Of a stretch of DNA of 21,454 nt, positions 1 to 6,947 are shown in pieces; position 1 is the stretch's first letter, and each line of letters opens with the position of its first letter. Location: the IMG/VR virus record IMGVR_UViG_3300018080_000657, positions 1-21,454 of that record; one strand, given 5' to 3'. Both the position numbers and the translations under genes were made by a program. Origin of the DNA: a virus. The notes beneath the pieces were generated by a model, which saw only the letters and a program-made list of their open reading frames with translations, ran no database searches and was not told where the DNA came from.

Positions 1-409
1 CTTTTTCTTCTTTTTTAGCTTTTTGATATTGCTCTTTTGTATAATAGTAATTATATCCTTTTCCTGATTTTTTAGGCTCTCTTTTGTAATATTTAGTTGG
101 TTTAGCTTTGTCCATTTTTATATAAACATTGTCATAAACATGCATTAATTGTGTTTTTTTCATAGTTTCTTCCTTTATAATAGATATAATATCATTAGTT
201 AGATTTAATTTTTCATCAACCAATCCAGATTTTATATGTTTTGTATAATAATCACTAGTTTCGTCAAGGTGATCTTTTGCTATTCTACAAGCATATTTAG
301 GATTTTTCGTATGCTCCATTTCAACTTGGATACCAATTGCAAGTTCTTTTGTATTATATCCTTTAAATTGATGTTTATTGTTTTTGATATATTCAAGTAT
401 TTTACTCAT
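1..409 (-). CDS. DUF5661-type polyvalent protein, N-terminal part (runs off left edge)
   Basis: Reading leftward from ATG 409 the frame stays open to the edge of the window, about 136 codons with no stop. Residues of about 17-55 (around VEMEHTKNPKYACRIAKDHL and DYYTKH) match my recollection of DUF5661, a small helical domain seen in phage polyvalent proteins with the pattern VE.EHT..p..A..IA.DHL.E..DYY. A Lys/Tyr-rich linker (KYYKREPKKSGKGYNYYYTK) follows, typical of the spacers between domains in such proteins. The ATG shares one base with the stop of the upstream gene (TAATG), so the two are probably translationally coupled. The same domain type appears at the N-terminus of that upstream 1126-aa protein, suggesting duplication. 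The rest of the protein cannot be seen, so its catalytic content is unknown. Confidence 0.75.
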   Translation of the reverse strand, partial: MSKILEYIKNNKHQFKGYNTKELAIGIQVEMEHTKNPKYACRIAKDHLDETSDYYTKHIKSGLVDEKLNLTNDIISIIKEETMKKTQLMHVYDNVYIKMDKAKPTKYYKREPKKSGKGYNYYYTKEQYQKAKKEEK

Positions 410-3400
410 TATATTTTCCTAAACTTTATAATTTTATTATTGAATAAAGCTTTTATGGCTTTTTTTAATTCATTTGTTTCTGAAATATCTTTGAAAAAAC
501 TATCAAAAAGTTTTTCTATCTCTTTTCTATATTTATCTTGAGGATACATTACAAGTCCATCTTTTTTATATGTTTTCTCTTTACTTGCAAGATATGTATT
601 TTTCCTTCCATTATCTTCAAGCTTATCAGCAATATAACATTCAAATGCCCTGGCAAACGCTTCTGTTGGAGTGTTATAATATTTGCTTTGTTTTAAATAT
701 TGATATGTTATAACTGATGCTGAATCTCCTATTTTTTTTGCAGCTTCTATTTTTTCATCGCATTGTTTATGTAGACTTTCAATACTTTTTTTTGCAATAT
801 CCTGTGCATTTTGAAATTTAACTTTACTTGGAACTTCAACCGTAAAAGTTTCATTGTAAAAAGAAACACCACTCTGGTTTTCTGATGGTTTAGTTTGACC
901 TTTATTTAATTTTTTCCATTTATATTTAGTAGGTTCATCTGCATCATAAAAATATTTAGTTTCTTTATTTCCTCTTTTATATATATATATTGCACCATGA
1001 GGCATATTGTCAATATGAACTGTTTTATTGTCGTATATTCTTTCGTCTGATATAAAACCACTCATTTTATTACTTAATATATTATCAATAAAATGACCAA
1101 ATTCGTGAGCAAGTGAACCGAAACCATTAGAACGTGTAAGATTTATCATTTTTGTACTTGGCTCGTAATGCGCTAATGCTCCTGCTCTACCTCTTGCTCC
1201 AAATGCAATTCCTAATTTACCCCTTGCAGATATTTGTTCTAGTGGTAATCCAAGTAATTCTGACAAATCGGACATAGCCTCCAATGTTTTTCTAGTATGA
1301 TATTCTCTTTCAGTGTCAGGCATTGAATTACCATATTGAAGTGCTTTCATTTGTATATTATCATTTAATATTTTTTGCATTTGAGATATTGACATTTTGT
1401 CAAAGTTTTTCCCACCTTTTCTCTTAACTTCTTTTTCAATATAAAAATCAGCTTTTACTGTTTTTGTTTTTATTGCTTTCTTTTTTACACTTTCAACTGA
1501 TTCATTATCAAGATCTGCTGGATTAACATTAAACGTCCTTATTTTTCCACCAGGAAAATTAAATGCAACGTGTATTCCATTTTTGCCAGCTTTAACAACT
1601 TCACCATTGTTTTCAGGGTATAATTTTTCCCTTATAAGTTCATTGCTTAATTCTTCTTTTATGTTTGTATATTTTCTTCTTAAAAATTGCATCATATCTG
1701 AAGTTGTTGGAAGATATGATATTTTATTTTTAAAATATTTTTCATTTAATTGTTTTAATCTTTCTTTTTTACTTACGCCTAAATATGAAGATGAAATTGA
1801 CATCATCCCATAATCTTTGTTTATATCATATAATTCTTTATTTTTTTCTTCATGATATTTCTCTCTACCTTCAGGAACTTTAAATGAAATTATATATATT
1901 TTTTCTTTCATTTTGTCATTTATTTTAACAGTATCACCTTTTTTTATCTTTACACCGGCTGCTTTTGTAGCTCCGAGAGCTCTTACTTTTAATTGATCAT
2001 ATGATTCTCTTTTTAATGTTTCATTAAAAAAAACTGATCCAAGAATATTAAATTCTTTTCTATCTGATTTTTTACTTATTTTATAACTAAGATTATCAAA
2101 AAAACGTGCCTTTGTTTCTGACCCTAAAACAAACGGAATAAGAAAATATGCTAATGGTTCTCCAATTGTTTCTGATATTTCTTTGATTTTGTCTGACTTT
2201 TTACTACTATACCACTTTTCATTATCTTTTATTATATCGTTTTCATCTTCTTCTGTTATATTAAAAATATTTTTTATAGATTGACCAAGACCACTAACAA
2301 AATCATCCATAGAATTAGTCTCATTATCGAAACGTATAATAGATCTAACAAATTCCATGTATTTTTTTCTTTCTTCTGATGAGTCTTTAGGTCCTTTTGT
2401 TAAATAACTTCTTACTAAAAAACTGCCAAGAACCTTATATTCTGTTTCACCATTTGCAACTCTTTCATCTTTATTTTCTAAACCGAAATCACCAATAAGA
2501 TTTTTTTTAGTAACATATCCAGAAGCTACCCCATCTTTTTCTAACTCTTCAAGACTTACGTCTAATTTCTCATATGTTGTAAAACTATGTCTTTTTGCAC
2601 CTAAAACATCCTTTCCGATGTTTAATATTTCAGATGGTTTTTCATTAAAATAATTTTCTCTTAATTCTTCATCTGCTTCTAATTTAATTTTTTTCTTTTC
2701 ACTTTCTGATTTTTTTCTATCTCTTTTTACTTTTGATCCATTTTTTCCTTTAGAAGTTAAAGTTTCATTTTCTTTCGGTTCAGGCATTGTATCAAAATTA
2801 TCTTCTTGTTCTTCATTTTTAGTCTTTTCATTTTCTTTTTTTTCAATTTCTTTTTTAGCTTTTTCAATTTCTTTTTCTGTTGGTTCTTCTGAGAATGCAG
2901 TTGATTTTAGGCTTGCATTATTTAATTGTTCAATAAACGCTTTTTTGGTGAACATACCACCACCAGCCATTCTATCCGGCTTTCCATCTTTATCAATAGA
3001 GGAATAAGATATATATTCGTTTGTAGCATCTGTAATAATAATTATTTCATCAATAAAAGTTGTTTCACCTTTTAAATTACCCATTATATCTTGATATTTA
3101 AAAGTTTGACCGATCACATTTTCAAGATTTCCTGATTTCCATTTTTGAAGAGGATTTTCAGTCGATTCACTTTTAAAGAATTCTTCTGATCTTCCTTCAG
3201 CTTTCTTAACATCTTTTTCTTCTTTTTTTATCTCACCACCATACAGTCCATGAATAAATTTAATCACTGATAATTTTAGTGGACTTTTTTTCTTATCTTT
3301 TTTATCTTTCTTTACAGGAGTTTTTTCATCTTTTTTAGATTTTTTTTCACCTTTTTCTTTATTAAAAAATTTAGTCCATTTTTCTTTATTATTAAAGTAT

Positions 3401-3789
3401 TCTGCTAAATGATCTTTCCATCCATCCCATGTTAGACCATATTTCTTATCAAGATCATTGTCTTTATAGTCTTTTTCTATTTTTTTCATGGTTTGTTTTC
3501 TGTCTTTAAAACCGAAGATATTTGATAATTTTGCTAACCATGATTCAGACTTTTTAGTGTCTTTTTCTACTTTTACATAGACAGTTTGTTGTTTTCCACG
3601 TTTATTTGTAATAACTTTTTTAACAAGTTTAGAGGTGTCTTTTGCTTTTTCCATATTTTCGTAATGATCAGGATTTTTATTTAATTTTTTTATTGCAATA
3701 ATAGATGCCATTTTAGCATCATCGGTTTTTTTCATTTCTATTTCAATTGCATTTCGAAGTTGTAGAGGAGAATATTTCTTAAATTTCAT
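409..3789 (-). CDS. Large polyvalent protein: DUF5661-like N-terminus and LPD1-type zinc metallopeptidase C-terminus
   Basis: 1126 aa. The N-terminus (about 6-50) carries a DUF5661-like helical segment (IEIEMKKTDDAKMASIIAIK ... PDHY). A Lys/Glu-rich middle follows, with a weak LPD5-like patch near ILNIGKDVLGAKRH. The C-terminal third has the hallmark of LPD1, a domain of phage and plasmid polyvalent proteins: LGIAFGARGRAGALAHYEP, then INLTRSNGFGSLAHEFGHFI. Zinc ligands are H895 and H899 with catalytic E896 (HEFGH); E1043 in TPTEAFARAFE is a good third ligand. In known systems such proteins are packaged in the virion and injected to act on host targets; that role is inferred here. The start is ATG 3789 behind an AAGGA site 8 nt upstream and a TTGACA-N17-TATAGT promoter. 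The peptidase target is unknown. The family assignment rests on motif memory, not a search. Confidence 0.85.
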   Translation of the reverse strand: MKFKKYSPLQLRNAIEIEMKKTDDAKMASIIAIKKLNKNPDHYENMEKAKDTSKLVKKVITNKRGKQQTVYVKVEKDTKKSESWLAKLSNIFGFKDRKQTMKKIEKDYKDNDLDKKYGLTWDGWKDHLAEYFNNKEKWTKFFNKEKGEKKSKKDEKTPVKKDKKDKKKSPLKLSVIKFIHGLYGGEIKKEEKDVKKAEGRSEEFFKSESTENPLQKWKSGNLENVIGQTFKYQDIMGNLKGETTFIDEIIIITDATNEYISYSSIDKDGKPDRMAGGGMFTKKAFIEQLNNASLKSTAFSEEPTEKEIEKAKKEIEKKENEKTKNEEQEDNFDTMPEPKENETLTSKGKNGSKVKRDRKKSESEKKKIKLEADEELRENYFNEKPSEILNIGKDVLGAKRHSFTTYEKLDVSLEELEKDGVASGYVTKKNLIGDFGLENKDERVANGETEYKVLGSFLVRSYLTKGPKDSSEERKKYMEFVRSIIRFDNETNSMDDFVSGLGQSIKNIFNITEEDENDIIKDNEKWYSSKKSDKIKEISETIGEPLAYFLIPFVLGSETKARFFDNLSYKISKKSDRKEFNILGSVFFNETLKRESYDQLKVRALGATKAAGVKIKKGDTVKINDKMKEKIYIISFKVPEGREKYHEEKNKELYDINKDYGMMSISSSYLGVSKKERLKQLNEKYFKNKISYLPTTSDMMQFLRRKYTNIKEELSNELIREKLYPENNGEVVKAGKNGIHVAFNFPGGKIRTFNVNPADLDNESVESVKKKAIKTKTVKADFYIEKEVKRKGGKNFDKMSISQMQKILNDNIQMKALQYGNSMPDTEREYHTRKTLEAMSDLSELLGLPLEQISARGKLGIAFGARGRAGALAHYEPSTKMINLTRSNGFGSLAHEFGHFIDNILSNKMSGFISDERIYDNKTVHIDNMPHGAIYIYKRGNKETKYFYDADEPTKYKWKKLNKGQTKPSENQSGVSFYNETFTVEVPSKVKFQNAQDIAKKSIESLHKQCDEKIEAAKKIGDSASVITYQYLKQSKYYNTPTEAFARAFECYIADKLEDNGRKNTYLASKEKTYKKDGLVMYPQDKYRKEIEKLFDSFFKDISETNELKKAIKALFNNKIIKFRKI

Positions 3790-3818
3790 TATCGTTATCC
3801 TTGATAAAAATTAACTAT

Positions 3819-3847
3819 ACTATAGAAAATAAACTTTTTTTTGTCAA
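3819..3847 (-). promoter_or_regulatory. Sigma70-type promoter for the 1126-aa polyvalent gene
   Basis: On the minus strand the -35 box TTGACA (3847-3842) is separated by 17 nt, starting with an A-run, from the -10 box TATAGT (3824-3819). The predicted start site near 3812 leaves a leader of roughly 20-25 nt containing the AAGGA ribosome site before ATG 3789. It lies back to back with the plus-strand promoter at 3862. Confidence 0.8.
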
Positions 3848-3861
3848 CTTGAAAAAAAATA

Positions 3862-3890
3862 TTGACAATAGTAAGATTAAAATGTATCTT
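3862..3890 (+). promoter_or_regulatory. Sigma70-type promoter for the membrane protein / ASCH cassette
   Basis: TTGACA (3862-3867), 17-nt spacer, TATCTT (3885-3890) preceded by ATG. Downstream of the -35 it shares the pattern AAGA.TAA.ATGTAT.TT with the plus promoter at 10075, so the two are probably related by descent. The transcript would start near 3897, about 30 nt before ATG 3927. Confidence 0.75.
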
Positions 3891-3926
3891 GTTATAAATA
3901 ATAAAAAAAATAAAAGGTAATAGTTA

Positions 3927-4109
3927 ATGGATAAAAAAATATATGACATTTTAAAAGGAATATTTTTTATTTTGATAGTGATAATGTTAATTTTGGCAAC
4001 ATCTGTAAATTTTAAACTATCAGAAATATCAAACAATCAAGAAAGAATTGATGTAAAATTATCAATAATTATTGATCAAATAAATGAAGATGAAAACACT
4101 AACAATTAA
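3927..4109 (+). CDS. Small single-pass membrane protein with short coiled-coil tail
   Basis: 60 aa. Residues of about 11-28 (GIFFILIVIMLILATSV) form one strongly hydrophobic membrane segment. The N-terminus is lysine-rich, predicting N-in topology. The C-terminal 30 residues (KLSEISNNQERIDVKLSIII) have spaced Leu/Ile and charged residues compatible with a short amphipathic or coiled-coil stalk outside the membrane. ATG 3927 is preceded by AAAAGG. It is the first gene after the plus promoter at 3862 and overlaps the ASCH gene by 26 nt, so the two are coupled. Its layout vaguely recalls an inner-membrane spanin or lysis-control subunit, but it is too short and no lysis genes are nearby. No homologue is recognised. 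Confidence 0.65.
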   Translation: MDKKIYDILKGIFFILIVIMLILATSVNFKLSEISNNQERIDVKLSIIIDQINEDENTNN

Positions 4110-4458
4110 GAATCCATGGTCCTATCTAATATTTCATGGTAAAGATGTTGAAAATCGTACATGGAGAACTAATTACAGAGGTGATATATTAATTCATTCA
4201 GCTAAAAAATGGTCATATGATTATCAATATTTATTAGATCATATACCATATGCTTCAGAATATGTAAATAATAACCACAAAGAACTTCTTTGTGGTGCTA
4301 TTATAGGGAAAGTAACAATAATCGATTGTATAAATGATAGCAATTCAGTATGGGCACAAAAAGACTACTGGCATTGGATTTTAAAAAATCCAATACTATT
4401 TGATAAACCAATACCAAATATACGAGGACAATTAGGTTTGTGGGAGTATGGATTATAA
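4084..4458 (+). CDS. ASCH domain protein
   Basis: 124 aa, a complete ASCH domain (PUA-like beta barrel) by motif: TIKNPWSYLIFHGKDVENRT, then RGDILIHSAKKW, and later GAIIGKVTIIDC, matching the family pattern ...PW..lI..G.K..E.R.w...yRG...IH... ASCH proteins bind RNA; some act as amidohydrolases or nucleases on modified nucleosides, so an RNA- or nucleotide-directed role is likely but the substrate is unknown. The start overlaps the upstream gene by 26 nt and has no strong ribosome site of its own, implying coupling; ATG 4090 is an alternative start. The stop TAA (4456-4458) abuts the stop of the opposing minus gene (4461-4459) with no gap, forming TAATTA. Confidence 0.85.
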   Translation: MKMKTLTIKNPWSYLIFHGKDVENRTWRTNYRGDILIHSAKKWSYDYQYLLDHIPYASEYVNNNHKELLCGAIIGKVTIIDCINDSNSVWAQKDYWHWILKNPILFDKPIPNIRGQLGLWEYGL

Positions 4459-4554
4459 TTACCTAAAAAAATCTATATTTGTCCATTCTCCAACAATATA
4501 CAAAAGTATTAAATATATAACAACAGATATTAAAGCAAATAAAATAAATCTCAT
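4459..4554 (-). CDS. 31-aa hydrophobic membrane peptide
   Basis: Short ORF from ATG 4554 to TAA 4459. The product begins MRFILFALISVVIYLILLYI and ends VGEWTNIDFFR. Nearly all of residues 3-21 is one membrane helix. The ribosome site AAGGA lies 7 nt before ATG and overlaps the end of the InPase frame (stop at 4558), so it looks like the last gene of that operon. No family is recognised. Support comes from the good ribosome site, the coherent membrane segment and the exact abutment with the convergent ASCH gene. Confidence 0.6.
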   Translation of the reverse strand: MRFILFALISVVIYLILLYIVGEWTNIDFFR

Positions 4555-4557
4555 TTA

Positions 4558-4980
4558 TTATTCCTTATAAGGTTCAGTTGTACTTCCTGTTTTTAACCAT
4601 TCCCTTATTTTTCTAGTGTTAGTTTGAACTATTGAACCGAAACCATCCCATCCTTTTTGATAGTTTTCAAAATATGCCTTATACGCTTCATCTATATTGT
4701 CAAATCCAAGCATTATTTTATGCTCATCGAACATATTATCTTTCATTTGATTTACAACAAATGCTCGTGATGCATTCCCTTTATCACCAATAAACACATC
4801 GATAGGATCGAAATCCGCCCCCTCTGTTCCTGTTATATATCCATAATGAGACTTCATTTTATTTATCCATTTACGACCAGAATCATCAAATCCCCATCTA
4901 ATACTACCTTTTGGATTTTCTATTCGTATATCTAATCCTTTAAAGTTTATTTTTCCTTTTTTATAGTATCCAGATTTTTT
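4558..4980 (-). CDS. Inorganic-pyrophosphatase-like (InPase) polyvalent domain, in the -1 frame of the upstream gene
   Basis: The -1 frame is open from just after a TGA near 4988 to TAA 4558. It reads (K)KSGYYKKGKINFKGLDIRI..., then ENPKGSIRWGFDDSGRKW, HYGYITGTEGADFDPIDVFI, MFDEHKIMLGF and IREWLKTG. This is the whole length of the InPase domain found in phage polyvalent proteins (pattern GL.I.IENP.GS.R.G....G..W....YGYI.gT.GaD.D..DVfIG). DFDPID resembles the pyrophosphatase metal-binding signature. The only internal ATG (4857) lies mid-domain and would delete about 45 conserved residues, so independent translation is unlikely. The frame joins the upstream peptidase-nucleotidase ORF at an A_AAA_AAT heptamer; the -1 product would be about 673 aa. 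A real indel or a homopolymer sequencing error would also explain it. Confidence 0.8.
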   Translation of the reverse strand, partial: KKSGYYKKGKINFKGLDIRIENPKGSIRWGFDDSGRKWINKMKSHYGYITGTEGADFDPIDVFIGDKGNASRAFVVNQMKDNMFDEHKIMLGFDNIDEAYKAYFENYQKGWDGFGSIVQTNTRKIREWLKTGSTTEPYKE

Positions 4981-6578
4981 TGTATTTCACTAGGATTAAC
5001 ATTAACATTCATATCTTGAACAATGATATCATTTCCAGACAATACTTCATCAATTTTTTTGAGTATTTTGTCTAATTTTGCAGGAAATTGAATTGCAGTG
5101 CCACCAGCATTAGTCCAAGGTTTTAAATTATAATCCATATCATCAATTAATATACTATGATCATCAACAACGTATTCATCTTTTTTACTTGAGAATATAA
5201 TATCGTAATCACCAAAATTTCTTTTTATCCATAAGTATTTATCCATTTTACATTCAGGAATACACTTCATTGGTGTAGTTAAAAAAACAATTTTATATCC
5301 TTTTTCTTCTAATCTACTGATTAATTCACGTCCTTTTTCTAACACTGGCAATTCTGCAAAGAATGTTGGATGTGAAGAAATAAATTGTTGACCTGTAAAA
5401 TGGTCATCTTTTGATGGATCTCTATTGAATATTGTTTTATAATATCCATCAAAATCTGCAACTACACCATCCATGTCAACATACACTGTTTTTTTACTTA
5501 CTGCCTTTTCCATGTTTTTTTCATGATTATATATTATCCTATTCCCATCAATAGGAACTTCATTAGCCTTATCAAGATTTACAAAAATCTGACCATCAAT
5601 AATCTTTGATACATCATTTATGATGTAAGATGGCAATTCAACATCTTTAATACTATCAAAAGTACCATGTTTAACAAATCTTTTACCAGTTGTTTTGTCT
5701 AATTTTGGATGTAAATACGATATGATATCAGCTTTTGACAACTCAAATGTATCATTTGTTATCTCTTCATTAGAAATTCTATTTAAAACACTTTTAAATA
5801 ACTCCAATCCTTTAGGTTCTTCAAATTCTAATATATTATAGAAGGAACTGTTTAATAATAGACTTTTTATATACCATTTATATATAGTACAAAACATCTC
5901 TTCTTCATCTTTCTTTTCCCATTCATAAGCATATAGTGCCATAGATGTTATTTGTTTCCATATTTTTTTAAACTCTTTACGTTCTTTATTATTGAGTCTT
6001 GTTCTCCAGTATACATGACCTATTTCATGTATACAGTTATCAACATAGTTATTTTTTTCATATATATCAACATTAGCACCAGTAACCATAGATACTATTT
6101 TTTCTTTTTTTTGCTCTTCAGTTGGTGAAATAAAGTTGAAAACTAAACTATGTGGAGGAAGAAAAGTTTCTCCAACTTTCAATTTACCGAGAACAGCATT
6201 AAATTGATTAACCTCTTCCCATTCATTTTTATCTATTATGATAAATTGATCCCTGTTATCGGTTATTTCATCATTATTTGCTATTTCAATACTGGATTCA
6301 TATTTAGCTTCATCTTCAACAATAATAGCTTTAACCATTCTCTCTATTGGTATTTTTTCATTATTATCATTAATAAAAGTTCCATCTTCATTAAATCCTA
6401 TAATTAAATGATTATCTATAAAAAATGGACTTTGGTTTTCTATAGCTTTTTTAAGCTCTATATTGTCATATTTTCCATAAGAAATTTCATAATCTTTTTC
6501 TAATATTTTTTTTGCTTTTTCAAGATTTTCTGAATTAATATTTTTTTTCGAAAGTTTTATTATTTTTTTTCTGTCCAT
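4947..6578 (-). CDS. Polyvalent protein: HExxH metallopeptidase plus HAD-type 5'-nucleotidase
   Basis: 543 aa from ATG 6578; GTG 6588 is a weaker start. First domain: a zincin with NCIHEIGHVYW (H184, E185, H188) and, about 45 residues on, KKDEEEMFCTIYKWY supplying a possible third zinc ligand. Second domain: a HAD phosphatase of the NT5C deoxyribonucleotidase type with all four motifs: VDMDGVVADF (D368, D370), VFLTTP, FSSKKDEY with the motif III Lys, and SILIDDMDY (D479, D480). This enzyme class dephosphorylates nucleoside monophosphates. The N-terminal 130 residues are charged and unassigned. The ORF ends shortly after the A_AAA_AAT heptamer that leads into the InPase frame, so the intended product may be a three-domain peptidase-nucleotidase-pyrophosphatase. 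It is the first gene of its operon, downstream of the promoter near 6609. Confidence 0.85.
   Translation of the reverse strand: MDRKKIIKLSKKNINSENLEKAKKILEKDYEISYGKYDNIELKKAIENQSPFFIDNHLIIGFNEDGTFINDNNEKIPIERMVKAIIVEDEAKYESSIEIANNDEITDNRDQFIIIDKNEWEEVNQFNAVLGKLKVGETFLPPHSLVFNFISPTEEQKKEKIVSMVTGANVDIYEKNNYVDNCIHEIGHVYWRTRLNNKERKEFKKIWKQITSMALYAYEWEKKDEEEMFCTIYKWYIKSLLLNSSFYNILEFEEPKGLELFKSVLNRISNEEITNDTFELSKADIISYLHPKLDKTTGKRFVKHGTFDSIKDVELPSYIINDVSKIIDGQIFVNLDKANEVPIDGNRIIYNHEKNMEKAVSKKTVYVDMDGVVADFDGYYKTIFNRDPSKDDHFTGQQFISSHPTFFAELPVLEKGRELISRLEEKGYKIVFLTTPMKCIPECKMDKYLWIKRNFGDYDIIFSSKKDEYVVDDHSILIDDMDYNLKPWTNAGGTAIQFPAKLDKILKKIDEVLSGNDIIVQDMNVNVNPSEIQKNLDTIKKEK
4974..4980 (-). promoter_or_regulatory. 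Candidate -1 ribosomal frameshift heptamer A_AAA_AAT
   Basis: In the reading frame of the upstream ORF the codons are CAA AAA AAT CTG; the heptamer A_AAA_AAT fits X_XXY_YYZ. A one-base back-slip moves ribosomes from a frame that stops 9 sense codons later (TAA 4947) into the InPase frame. No upstream Shine-Dalgarno-like stimulator or strong downstream hairpin was seen by eye. Confidence 0.5.
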
Positions 6579-6608
6579 TTTTTTTCTCACAGTTATTTAT
6601 TTTTTTTT

Positions 6609-6641
6609 ATTATAGCATAAAAAAATATTTTTTTTTGTCAA
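6609..6641 (-). promoter_or_regulatory. Extended -10 promoter for the peptidase-nucleotidase gene
   Basis: The minus strand reads TGCTATAAT (6617-6609), an extended -10 box. A TTGACA lies at 6641-6636 but the spacer is 21 nt, too long for normal -35 use, so the extended -10 probably carries activity. The start site near 6602 gives a leader of about 24 nt with GAG before ATG 6578. The TTGACA is part of the recurrent divergent element. Confidence 0.65.
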
Positions 6642-6671
6642 TGCAAAAAAAAATGTTTACAAATATAATTA

Positions 6672-6703
6672 AATCTTTTAATGTACATGTACATTAAAAG
6701 ATT
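6672..6703. promoter_or_regulatory. Perfect 32-bp palindrome, operator or bidirectional terminator
   Basis: Positions 6672-6687 (AATCTTTTAATGTACA) are the exact reverse complement of 6688-6703, with no central spacer. It overlaps the stop codon of the minus gene at 6702 and lies between two minus-strand transcription units. As RNA it folds into a long A-U-rich stem, but no clean U-run follows on the minus side. A dyad with core TGTACATGTACA would also suit a dimeric repressor. It covers the place where a -10 box for the TTTACA at 6656 would fall. Confidence 0.6.
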
Positions 6704-6947
6704 ATTTATTTTCTTCTATCCATAAATCTATATATATTTTTAATTCAGTCATAAACCTATACAACCATTTTTTTCTTCTTTTTTCTTGGATTCTATTATA
6801 AGTTTGTGCTCCATTGTTTGGGAAAACGGGAAAAACCATCTTTTTAAATGCCTCGAAAACACCTTTAGCCATATTTTCGGCACTATTCTCAAAGTAAAAT
6901 ACCAAGTCTGTAAGCGATATTTGAATAAATTTAAATTTTTTTTCCAT
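6702..6947 (-). CDS. Small uncharacterised protein in the head gene operon (frame A)
   Basis: 81 aa from ATG 6947, preceded by AAGGA at 7 nt. The sequence (MEKKFKFIQISLTDLVFYFE..., AENMAKGVFEAFKKMVFPVF) looks like a normal mixed helical protein and ends with a basic stretch, then KIYIDLWIEENK. No family is recognised. It follows the gp10-like gene and precedes a 32-bp palindrome, so it is the last gene of the unit. A second frame with its own stronger ribosome site starts at 6988 and overlaps most of it. A -1 slip at A_AAA_AAT (6941-6935) would join the first 17 or so codons of that frame to this one, giving about 95 aa. Position suggests a head-tail or tail component, but this is a guess. 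Confidence 0.6.
   Translation of the reverse strand: MEKKFKFIQISLTDLVFYFENSAENMAKGVFEAFKKMVFPVFPNNGAQTYNRIQEKRRKKWLYRFMTELKIYIDLWIEENK

Noticed and set aside
3815-4036. 73-codon minus-strand ORF
   Set aside because: It spans the divergent promoter and the complement of the membrane protein gene; no ribosome site.
4558-4857. InPase as an independent 99-aa gene from ATG 4857
   Set aside because: This start cuts the domain in half and has no ribosome site; conserved residues continue upstream in the same frame.
6656-6684. TTTACA-N17-TAATGT as an active plus promoter
   Set aside because: The -10 is poor, it is covered by the palindrome, and no plus-strand gene follows; kept only as a degenerate copy.
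6672-6703. Palindrome as a tRNA or structured RNA gene
   Set aside because: It is a single spacerless stem with no cloverleaf features.
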